The position numbers and the translations under genes are program-made. A stretch of DNA of 64,000 nt, from assembly GCF_026163685.1 (NCBI RefSeq), contig NZ_JAOXSR010000003.1, positions 124,001 to 188,000 on the forward strand, given 5' to 3'. The notes under the pieces are model-generated. The model was not told the DNA's origin. It ran no database searches and saw only the letters and a program-made list of their open reading frames with translations. Within the stretch, counting starts at the first letter, position 1; each line of letters begins with the position of its first letter. Positions 1 through 7,276 of this stretch are shown here, one piece after another. The DNA comes from Oerskovia flava. Lineage in GTDB: Bacteria > Actinomycetota > Actinomycetes > Actinomycetales > Cellulomonadaceae.

Positions 1-1884
1 CGCAACATCTCGCGCCTGCAGATCGATCCGGACACGGACTGGCTGACGGCGGCCTGGGTCGGACCCGACGCCGGTCAGCCGAGCCCTGAGCTCGGCCCGG
101 CGAAGTACGAGACGGCGACGATCATCACGTCCGCCGGCAACCAGGGCTGGCCGTACTGCATGGGCAACGGGCAGCCGTACCGTGACCGCAGCAACGAGGA
201 CGCGAGCGTCCTCACCGGCTGGTACGACTGCGACAACCTGAAGAACGAGTCTCCGCGCAACACCGGTCTGGTCGACATCCCGCCGGCGCGCGACAACATG
301 ATCTGGTACTCGCCGAGCGGTGGCGGGCCGGTCTTCCCGATCGGCGACGACGGCGTCCCCTCCTACGTGGACGACGAGGCGACGTACACGCTCCCGTGGC
401 TGCGCGGTGGTGGTCAGGCCGTCATGTCCGGGCCGACGTTCCGGGCCTCGCAGGTCGACGAGGGCAGCGACGTCGCGTGGCCGTCCTACTGGGAGGGCAA
501 GTGGTTCCTCGGTGACCAGTCCAACCCGAACAACCGCGTCGCGGTGACGGTGAACCCGGACACCGTGGAGGAGCAGGGCGCCCCGGCCTTTATGGAGGAC
601 CTGCGCCACATCCTCCCGGGCGGCCGCGGTGACACGCTGCTGCAGAGCTGGATGGATGCGACGTTCGGTCCGGACGGCGCGCTGTACCTGCTCGACTACG
701 CGGGCGGGTTCTTCAGCCTCGACCCGAACCAGAAGCTCCTGCGGGTCACGTACGACGGCGGGGCTCCCACCCCGGCGCCGGCCGCGACCGGGGCGAGCAT
801 CCAGGGCGACCCGCTCACGGTGGCCTTCACCGGCGCCCGCTCCGGCGGCGTGGCCTACCACTGGGACTTCGGGGACGGGACGACGTCGACCAAGGCCAAC
901 CCGCGGCACACCTACCCGCGGGTGGGAGAGTACGAGGCGACGCTGACGGTCACCTACGCCGACGGCACCACCGCCACGGTCACCGCCGACGCGAGCACCA
1001 CGTGCACGCTGCCGGACGACCGCGAGACGGTGTTCTTCGGCGAGTTCGACTCCGGGGTTCCCAACCTCGACCTGGGTGGCTGCACCATCGCCGACCTGTT
1101 CCAGGACGAGAAGGAGTGGGACACCCACCAGAAGTTCCTGCGGCACGTGCGGTCGGTGGCCAAGAGCCTGTTCGACGACAGCCGCATCACGGGCGCGCAG
1201 CGCAACGCCCTGGTGAACGCGGCGGCGCGCTCGCAGATCGGCGTCGACCCGGGTGGGTACCGCACGATCTTCGACGGGACGAAGGAGTCGTTGTTCGACT
1301 GGGTCCAGCTGCCGGGCGGGCGGTTCGAGCTCCGGCCGGACGGCTCGCTGCGGTCCGAGGGTGGGCTCGGGATGCTCTGGTACGAGGCCGAGGAGTTGGG
1401 TGACTTCTCCATGAAGATGCTCTTCCGCGACGTCTCGCAGGGCAGCACGTTCGCGAACAGCGGCGTGTTCACCCGGTTCCCCGACCCGACGGCACCCGGC
1501 GACGCCGAGTGCGCCGAGGGGCAGTCGCCGGCGTGGGTCGCGATCTCGTGCGGTCACGAGATCCAGATCTACGACGGCCCGACGGGCGAGACCCAGAAGA
1601 CGGGCTCGGTCTACAACTTCGACCCGCTGACGCTCGCCGAGGCCGGGGTGACGCCGAAGGGTGAGTGGAACGAGTACGAGATCCGGGTGGTCGGTCAGCA
1701 GTACACGATCATCCGCAACGGCGTGGTCATCAACGAGTTCGAGAACTCGCCCGGCCAGGAGTCGTCCCGCGCGGGCGACCCGCCGACGGACCTGCGCCAG
1801 TTCGAGCGCGGATTCATCGGGTTGCAGAACCACGGTGCGAACGACTTCATCGAGTTCCGCGACATCCGGATCGCCGACCTGTAG
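1..1884 (+). CDS. PQQ-dependent sugar dehydrogenase / PKD / DUF1080 secreted protein, 5'-truncated by window edge
   Basis: The reading frame is open from base 1, so the true start lies upstream; 627 residues are visible. The first ~250 residues match the C-terminal part of glucose/sorbosone-type PQQ dehydrogenases (NQGWPYCMGNG, then a blade ending LLRVTYDGG). A PKD domain follows (about nt 751-990, YHWDFGDGT and HTYPRVGEY). Next comes a ~78-residue module (nt 1003-1242) that recurs at the C-terminus of the next gene. Last is a DUF1080 jelly roll (nt 1250-1881), known in 3-keto-disaccharide hydrolases, with GVFTRFPDP and RGFIGLQNHG. Inferred role: extracellular sugar oxidation and 3-keto-glycoside breakdown. 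The missing N-terminus may carry a ThuA domain, as in related architectures, but this cannot be seen here. Confidence 0.85.
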   Translation, partial: RNISRLQIDPDTDWLTAAWVGPDAGQPSPELGPAKYETATIITSAGNQGWPYCMGNGQPYRDRSNEDASVLTGWYDCDNLKNESPRNTGLVDIPPARDNMIWYSPSGGGPVFPIGDDGVPSYVDDEATYTLPWLRGGGQAVMSGPTFRASQVDEGSDVAWPSYWEGKWFLGDQSNPNNRVAVTVNPDTVEEQGAPAFMEDLRHILPGGRGDTLLQSWMDATFGPDGALYLLDYAGGFFSLDPNQKLLRVTYDGGAPTPAPAATGASIQGDPLTVAFTGARSGGVAYHWDFGDGTTSTKANPRHTYPRVGEYEATLTVTYADGTTATVTADASTTCTLPDDRETVFFGEFDSGVPNLDLGGCTIADLFQDEKEWDTHQKFLRHVRSVAKSLFDDSRITGAQRNALVNAAARSQIGVDPGGYRTIFDGTKESLFDWVQLPGGRFELRPDGSLRSEGGLGMLWYEAEELGDFSMKMLFRDVSQGSTFANSGVFTRFPDPTAPGDAECAEGQSPAWVAISCGHEIQIYDGPTGETQKTGSVYNFDPLTLAEAGVTPKGEWNEYEIRVVGQQYTIIRNGVVINEFENSPGQESSRAGDPPTDLRQFERGFIGLQNHGANDFIEFRDIRIADL

Positions 1885-1892
1885 CACCCGGT

Positions 1893-1931
1893 CGGGCAGG
1901 CGGGGTCGGCACGGCCGGCCCCGCCCGCCCG
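1893..1931 (+). terminator. Stem-loop after the DUF1080 gene
   Basis: An 18-base left arm (1893-1910) pairs with 1914-1931 across a 3-base loop, with one G-T pair and one mismatch. It starts 9 bases after the stop codon. There is no T-run, as is usual for high-GC actinobacteria. Confidence 0.5.
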
Positions 1932-1994
1932 GCGCACGGCCGCGCCCGCGGCACACCATCTGCCCGCACCTCGACGTAGAGGAGTGCACCACCC

Positions 1995-4475
1995 ATGGAA
2001 CGACCTATCCCTCGTGGCGACGTCCGTCGCCACGGCACCAGACGGCTCATGGCCGTCGTGGTCGCCGGCCTGACCGCAGCCGCGGTCGTCGCCGCGACCC
2101 CGGCGAGCGCTGTCCCCGTCTCCACCGGCACGTCCACCAGCCCGGCGACGGGGGTCTCCGTACCCGCGGACGTGACCGTCGCGGCCGAACAGGTCCTGCG
2201 GTGGACCGGGGACAACAGCATCGACACGTACCCGGTGGCGCCGGCGACGGCGGTGGCCGGCCCGGCCACGATCGTGTTCGAGAACAGCCTCGCCACCGGC
2301 AGCACGTTCGGCATGAGCCACACGCTGACCTTCGACACCTCGACGCCGGGCTACAACCACGACGTCGACCTCGACATCCTCGCCAGCCCGTTCGACGCGA
2401 ACGGCGGGCTGCACGAGCGAGAGGTCGTGCTGACGCCCGGCACGTACCGCTACTTCTGCGCGATCCCCGGCCACGGCCAGATGTGGGGCGAGCTCGTCGT
2501 CACGGACGGCGGCGGGGGTGAAGAGGACACCACGCCTCCGACCGTCACCGCGACCGTGACCGGCGAGCAGGACGACGACGGCGCGTACGTCGGCGGCGCG
2601 ACCGTCACCCTCGACGCGTCCGACGACGACTCGGGCGTCGCGGGGGTCGAGTACGACCTCGACGGCGCGGGCTGGCAGGCCTACGACGAGCCGTTCACGG
2701 TCGAGACCGTGGGGGAGCACACGCTCTCCTACCGGGCGACCGACGCCGCGGGCAACACGTCCGAGGCCGGCACCGCGACCTTCACCGTCGTCGAGGGCGG
2801 CGGTGAGGAGGACACGACAGCCCCGACCGTCACCGCCGAGGTGTCAGGCGAGCAGGACGAGGACGGCGCGTACGTGGGTTCCGCGACGCTGTCGCTCGCC
2901 GCGGAGGACGAGGGCTCGGGCGTCGCCTCGATCGAGGTCGACGCGCACGGCGGGCACTGGATGCCGTACACCGCGCCGCTGGCGTTCACCGAGCCGGGTG
3001 AGCACACCGTCTCCTACCGGGCGACGGACAACGCGGGCAACGTCTCCGAGGTCGGCACGACGACGTTCACGGTCGTCGCGGACGACGGCGAGGAGGACAC
3101 GACCGCCCCGACGGTCACGGCCGAGGTGAGCGGTGACCGCGACGACAACGGGGACTTCGTCGGCTCCGCCAGCGTGACCCTCACGGCGACGGACGACTCG
3201 TCCGGTGTCGAGAGCGTCGAGTACGACCTCGACGGCGCGGGCTGGACCGAGTACACCGCGCCCGTGGTGGTCGACGAGGTGGGCGAGCACGAGATCGTCT
3301 ACCGGGCGACCGACGTCGCCGGCAACGTCTCCGAGGAGACGGTGACGACCTTCACGGTCGTGGCCGACGGCGGCGAGGACACCACCGCGCCGACCGTCAC
3401 CACCGAGGTCAGCGGCGAGCAGGACGAGAACGGCGCCTACCTGGGCTCCGCCGCGGTCCTCATCAACGCCACGGACGACGGCTCGGGCGTCGCGTCGGTC
3501 GAGTACGACCTCGACGGGGCGGGCTGGACGGAGTACACCGAGGCCGTCGTCATCGACGAGCCGGGCGAGCACACGCTCTCCTACCGGGCGACGGACGAGG
3601 CGGGCAACGTCTCCGAGGTCGGCACCGTCCTGGTGACCGTCGTGGCCACCGACACGGGCGACACCGTCGCCCCCGAGGTCGACTACCGGGTCTACGGCCA
3701 GCTCAACGACGACGGCGAGTACGTCGGCACGGCGTTCGTCCGGCTGCACGCGACTGACGACGACTCCGGCGTCGCGTCCGTGGAGTACCAGATCGACGGC
3801 GGCGAGTGGATCCGCTACGGCAAGCAGATCCCGCTGCGGGCGCCCGGCGCGCACGTCGTCACGTTCCGCGCGACGGACGTCGCGGGCAACGTGTCGGCAC
3901 CGCAGAGCGTCACCGTCGTCCTCGAGGGCGGCGAGGACCCCGGCGACGTCGAGGGTCCCGAGGTGACCGCGGGCGTGGGCGGCAGCCGTAACCGCGACGG
4001 CGCGTTCGTCGGCCGTGCGACCGTGACGCTGACGGCCGTCGACGAGGAGTCGGGCGTCGACCGCACCGAGTTCCAGGTCGACGGCGGCTCGTGGCAGCGC
4101 TACGCCGCACCGTTCGTCGTCGCGGCCGACGGCCAGCACGTGGTGCGGTACCGCGCGGTCGACGGCGCGGGCAACGTCTCCAGCGGCGAGGTGACCTTCA
4201 CGGTCGTCGAGCTGCTGCGCGACCGATGCCCGGGCTCCGACGTGCGGCCGACCGTCATCATCGACGGCATCGACAGCACGGTGGAGAACTTCGACGACGG
4301 CGAGGGCTGCACGGTCAACGACCACATCGCCGAGGACGACCAGTACCCCACCCACCGCGAGTTCGTCCGCCACGTCCGCGAGGTCACCCGTGACCTGGTG
4401 GACGAGGGCGTCCTGATCGGCGCCGAACGCCAGCAGATCATCGCGGCGGCGGAGCTGTCGAACATCGGCCGCTAG
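1995..4475 (+). CDS. Secreted cupredoxin with six OmpL47/Ig-like repeats
   Basis: 826 aa. AGGAG at about 1980 supports the ATG at 1995. A Sec signal peptide is visible (RR-rich start, hydrophobic residues 19-36, ATPASA cleavage region). Residues 65-170 form a plastocyanin-like domain with type-1 copper ligands H109, C155, H160 and M163 (the FCAIPGHGQM region). Residues ~178-740 are six tandem repeats of ~94 aa, starting near nt 2527, 2812, 3100, 3382, 3661 and 3949. Each has the pattern D.T.P.V, GAYVG, SGV..VEY.LDG, and YRATD.AGNVS of OmpL47-type beta-sandwiches. The last ~80 residues repeat the module found in the preceding protein. Likely a cell-surface electron-transfer partner of the upstream sugar dehydrogenase; this is inferred from adjacency and the shared module. 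Confidence 0.85.
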   Translation: MERPIPRGDVRRHGTRRLMAVVVAGLTAAAVVAATPASAVPVSTGTSTSPATGVSVPADVTVAAEQVLRWTGDNSIDTYPVAPATAVAGPATIVFENSLATGSTFGMSHTLTFDTSTPGYNHDVDLDILASPFDANGGLHEREVVLTPGTYRYFCAIPGHGQMWGELVVTDGGGGEEDTTPPTVTATVTGEQDDDGAYVGGATVTLDASDDDSGVAGVEYDLDGAGWQAYDEPFTVETVGEHTLSYRATDAAGNTSEAGTATFTVVEGGGEEDTTAPTVTAEVSGEQDEDGAYVGSATLSLAAEDEGSGVASIEVDAHGGHWMPYTAPLAFTEPGEHTVSYRATDNAGNVSEVGTTTFTVVADDGEEDTTAPTVTAEVSGDRDDNGDFVGSASVTLTATDDSSGVESVEYDLDGAGWTEYTAPVVVDEVGEHEIVYRATDVAGNVSEETVTTFTVVADGGEDTTAPTVTTEVSGEQDENGAYLGSAAVLINATDDGSGVASVEYDLDGAGWTEYTEAVVIDEPGEHTLSYRATDEAGNVSEVGTVLVTVVATDTGDTVAPEVDYRVYGQLNDDGEYVGTAFVRLHATDDDSGVASVEYQIDGGEWIRYGKQIPLRAPGAHVVTFRATDVAGNVSAPQSVTVVLEGGEDPGDVEGPEVTAGVGGSRNRDGAFVGRATVTLTAVDEESGVDRTEFQVDGGSWQRYAAPFVVAADGQHVVRYRAVDGAGNVSSGEVTFTVVELLRDRCPGSDVRPTVIIDGIDSTVENFDDGEGCTVNDHIAEDDQYPTHREFVRHVREVTRDLVDEGVLIGAERQQIIAAAELSNIGR

Positions 4476-4482
4476 GCCATTC

Positions 4483-4560
4483 GCCGAACACGGGGTTGCT
4501 GCCGTTCTGAGCCTCAGAACGGCAGCAACTCCGTTGTCGTTGGCGAGGAACCTTCTACTC
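4483..4560. repeat. Interspersed palindrome, copy A (also possible bidirectional terminator)
   Basis: The core is a perfect 16-bp stem, 4495-4510 against 4514-4529, with a 3-base loop. Flanking left GCCGAACACG and right GGCGAGGAA match copies at 36254 and 61963; the outer stem has decayed. It sits between converging genes, and the tail contains the stop codon of the minus-strand lipoprotein gene (4555-4557). Confidence 0.85.
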
Positions 4561-5097
4561 GCCGAGAGTGACCAGGACCAGCGTCGCGTCGTCGACGTTC
4601 AGGTACGCCGTCGCGACGAAGCCCGACTCCGCGAAGCGCTCGTTCAGCTCCGGGCCGGTGAGCAACGGGCCGTCGGGCAGCGACGGTTCGAGCGCGGCGA
4701 TGACGTCCGGTGCGGTGGTCGTCTCCTCCGGTGTCGTCTCGTCCGCGAGGGCCTGCGCGACCGCCGGGTCGAGCTGCACGACGGCGTCGATCCAGTACGT
4801 CGTCGGGCCCGGGACATCCGGGTCGCCCGTCGTGCCGGACAGCCACGTCGCCCCGACCGGGGAGCCCAGCGCGGAGAACCGCTCCGTGAGCGGCTCCAGA
4901 TCCGTGCGGATCTCGCCCGTGCCGTTCTTCGCGGTGTCCTCTGCCATCGTCGTCTCCCTCGTGCCATCGGTGGTGCGATCGCCCGGTTCGGTCGTCGGCG
5001 AGCAGGCGGTGAGCGCCAGCGCGAGGGCGAGGGCCGCCGTCGGGCCGGCGGCGCGCCAGGTGCGGCCGGATCGGGTCGGGGTGCTCGCGGTGCTCAT
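4555..5097 (-). CDS. Lipoprotein of unknown function, coupled to a WXG100-like gene
   Basis: 180 aa. The start ATG at 5097 follows GGAGGA and overlaps the stop of the upstream gene as ATGA, indicating translational coupling. A lipobox, LTAC with Cys32, follows a hydrophobic stretch of alanine and leucine. The mature part is acidic and ends in a short conserved-looking domain (GFVATAYLNVDD). No family was recognised. Its partner is the WXG100-like protein directly upstream, so it may be an envelope anchor or immunity-like partner; that is a guess from gene order only. Confidence 0.75.
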   Translation of the reverse strand: MSTASTPTRSGRTWRAAGPTAALALALALTACSPTTEPGDRTTDGTRETTMAEDTAKNGTGEIRTDLEPLTERFSALGSPVGATWLSGTTGDPDVPGPTTYWIDAVVQLDPAVAQALADETTPEETTTAPDVIAALEPSLPDGPLLTGPELNERFAESGFVATAYLNVDDATLVLVTLGE

Positions 5098-6203
5098 CGT
5101 TCCTCCGGGACGGGCTCGGCGAGGACGGACTCTGCATCGCCGATCGTCCACGTGACGGTGAACTGGACACTACCGGAGCTGTTGAACGGCTGGGCCCAGC
5201 CCAGCTCGGTGAAGCGACCGTTCACATCGTCGGGAGCCCCGGATGCGATGTCCGCCTGCCCGGCGTTGAAGTTGTACCGGTCCTCCGCATGGACCGTGAC
5301 GACCATGCTGGCCTGGTCGCCGTCGACGGTCACGTCGGCGCTCGACCACTGCTGGTAGCCACCGATGGTCTTCTGCCAGTTCTCGGTCTCGGGGTAGTGC
5401 GGGGCCGCTGAAGCGTCGCCCGTCATGGAGAAGTTGGTGTGTCCCTGAGCGATGAGCTCCTCCGCGCCGAGCTGGGCGTTCGCTACCTCGGCGTCGACGT
5501 TCGCCGTGACCGATGCATCGCTCTCGTACGCGCTCGCGTAGTCGAACGCGTAGTCCTCACCCGAGTTGTCGAGGTAGTGGCGGTAGATCGCCCCAGCGTC
5601 CTGGAGCCCGGGGTGCACGCGCGTAGCCTCTCCCTTCGCGTTCCACTCGGCCCACGACATGCGGTCGTCCCAGGTCGGGTTGTCGTCGGACGCGTACTCG
5701 AAGTCCTCGTCCCACTCGAGGTCCGGGCGTGTGGGATCGCCGACGACGTAATGCTCGCCCCCGGCGACTCCTGGTGCGTCACCGGGGTCCGAGGTGTCTG
5801 GATCGCCCGGGCTCATGGGTGCTGTGGGGCTGAAGCTCACCGGCACCACCATCGCGACCGGACCGCCGACTCCGCCGCCCCCGCCCCCGTGGCCGGGGAC
5901 GACCGACGGCGTAGCGCCGCCAGCACCTTCGGAGCCGTCGGTGCTCGCCGACTCTTGTTGGTCGGCGTCCAGTCGCAACGACTCGGCGGCACCGGACAGC
6001 GACACGGCGCACGACCGGAGCGCCTCCATGCACATACCGTCCCAGACACCGCGGAACTCGTCGCTGTCCCGGCCGGTCCAACCGGTCGACGCCACCACCG
6101 ACGACAGCCTCGAGGCGAGTGACGTCAGCGACTGCGCCGAGCCGTCCAACTCCGCCGCCAGTCGCCGCAACCCCTCGACGTCCGCACCCCACATGTCCGA
6201 CAT
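5094..6203 (-). CDS. WXG100-like N-terminus with unrecognised C-terminal domain
   Basis: 369 aa from the ATG at 6203, preceded by GAAGGGGG at a good distance; an ATG 60 bases further upstream has no ribosome site. Residues 1-90 are alpha-helical with the turn motif GWTGRDSDEF (W42-T-G44), typical of WXG100/ESX substrates. Residues ~90-150 are a Ser/Gly/Pro-rich linker and 150-369 a Tyr/Asp-rich globular domain (DEDFEYASDDNPTWDDRMSW) I do not recognise. No EccC, EccD or other type VII secretion component is in the window, so a secretion route is assumed, not shown. The downstream lipoprotein is translated from the overlapping ATGA. Confidence 0.75.
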   Translation of the reverse strand: MSDMWGADVEGLRRLAAELDGSAQSLTSLASRLSSVVASTGWTGRDSDEFRGVWDGMCMEALRSCAVSLSGAAESLRLDADQQESASTDGSEGAGGATPSVVPGHGGGGGGVGGPVAMVVPVSFSPTAPMSPGDPDTSDPGDAPGVAGGEHYVVGDPTRPDLEWDEDFEYASDDNPTWDDRMSWAEWNAKGEATRVHPGLQDAGAIYRHYLDNSGEDYAFDYASAYESDASVTANVDAEVANAQLGAEELIAQGHTNFSMTGDASAAPHYPETENWQKTIGGYQQWSSADVTVDGDQASMVVTVHAEDRYNFNAGQADIASGAPDDVNGRFTELGWAQPFNSSGSVQFTVTWTIGDAESVLAEPVPEER

Positions 6204-6367
6204 GGGCCCCCTTCGGTCCGACGTACACGGTAGCCCGGCGCCGTTCACATCAACCATGGGCACCCGTCCCCATGCAGGTCACGGCATCTCCGGAGCTGGC
6301 GGGTTGCTGCCCGAGGTGGTCGCTGAGGCAGCCGCGCGCGGCCCGGTCCAGGACCAGCCGGGGCCGT

Positions 6368-6412
6368 GACGTCGATAATGAAGTCACCCACCTTGACTTC
6401 GATATCGACGTC
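6368..6412. promoter_or_regulatory. Large AT-rich palindrome before HTH gene (probable operator)
   Basis: Arms 6368-6386 and 6394-6412 are 19 bases each with 17 of 19 positions complementary, separated by 7 bases. The half-site is GACGTCGATA..GAAGTCA. It lies 13 bases upstream of the start of the HipB-like regulator, where autoregulation is expected. Confidence 0.65.
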
Positions 6413-6425
6413 ACCGGAGGTGAGC

Positions 6426-6707
6426 ATGGCGGTCCGTCTCGAGATCACCAGTCCTGAGCTGTTGCGGTTCGCCCTGCAGCAAGGGCGCCTCGTGCGAGGC
6501 GTGAGTCAGCGGCAGTTCGCGGACGAGCTGGGCATCGGGCAGAAGTGGGTCTGGGAGATGGAGGCCGGCAAGCCCGGTCTGCTGATGGAGCGACTCTTCG
6601 CCATGCTCGAGGCGGCGGGTGTCAACCTGTTCGCCGAGATCAACGACGGCGGGCCGGTCGACGCGGGCGACTTGCCGTCGAGCGGCGAGGAGAATGCTCA
6701 TGGGTGA
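6426..6707 (+). CDS. HipB-like XRE-family DNA-binding protein
   Basis: 93 aa. GGAGG at 6416-6420 selects the ATG at 6426. Residues ~10-65 form an XRE/Cro helix-turn-helix: LVRGVSQRQFADELGIGQKW then VWEMEAGKP and LFAMLEAAGVNLF. Length and layout match HipB-type antitoxins, which repress their own hipBA operon. The large palindrome just upstream fits that role. A following start codon (ATG 6700) overlaps its stop, as in hipBA operons, but that frame closes after 67 codons and no HipA kinase motifs follow. It therefore looks like an orphan antitoxin or regulator. Confidence 0.8.
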   Translation: MAVRLEITSPELLRFALQQGRLVRGVSQRQFADELGIGQKWVWEMEAGKPGLLMERLFAMLEAAGVNLFAEINDGGPVDAGDLPSSGEENAHG

Positions 6708-7276
6708 AGCGCGAGCGGTCGCTCACGTACAACACGGCGAACGTCGACCAGGCGTACGCCGCGACGTCGCGCAGCATGGCCGGGCTCCGCGGGGCAGTGT
6801 TCGCCGGCGCGACGGGTCGGCCGTCCCCGGGTTCTACTGCTACACCCGCGGGGTCCAGCAGGCGGCAGGTCCGATGGGCGCCCTGGCTCGCAATGCGCGC
6901 TGACTGATGCACGACGGCGCGGGGAGGGTCACGCGTGACGACTCGCCCCGCGCACGGCATGGAAGGCCTTGATCGCAGCGCGAGAGTTGAGCGCCCGAGC
7001 CTTGGTGGACGACGGGGCGTGGAGGCTGCTTGTCCTTTGGCGCACGGTACCTGCGCACTGATTCCACTCGGCACCTTGTGTCAGTGGGTCAGGTCGATGT
7101 GCGCTCAGCTCACGTTAGCCCGGCGAGCCGATCATCCTCATGGGCTCACGCAATCCAGGAGTTGCCAGCGACAGGCTCCGAGGTCGTAGCATTCCCATCG
7201 ACCCGCGGTAACCGACGAGCTTCCTCTACGGACATGCTTCCCGCCGCACGATTCTTCGTGCTGCCCAGGAGCGTCC
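6708..7276 (+). other. 569-base stretch without a recognisable gene
   Basis: A 67-codon frame starts at ATG 6700, overlapping the HTH stop, and ends at 6903; its product is Arg/His-rich and matches nothing I know. The remainder, less GC-rich than neighbouring genes, shows no conserved frame. It may be the eroded site of a hipA partner. Only the AGGAG for the next gene (7267-7271) is clear. Confidence 0.4.

Noticed and set aside
2844-4373. 509-codon open frame on the minus strand opposite the cupredoxin gene
   Set aside because: Arg/Val/Asp-biased product with no domain, fully opposite a well-supported repeat protein; typical high-GC shadow frame.
6700-6903. HipA toxin gene after the HipB-like regulator
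   Set aside because: Position fits but the 67-codon product has none of the HipA kinase motifs in any frame.
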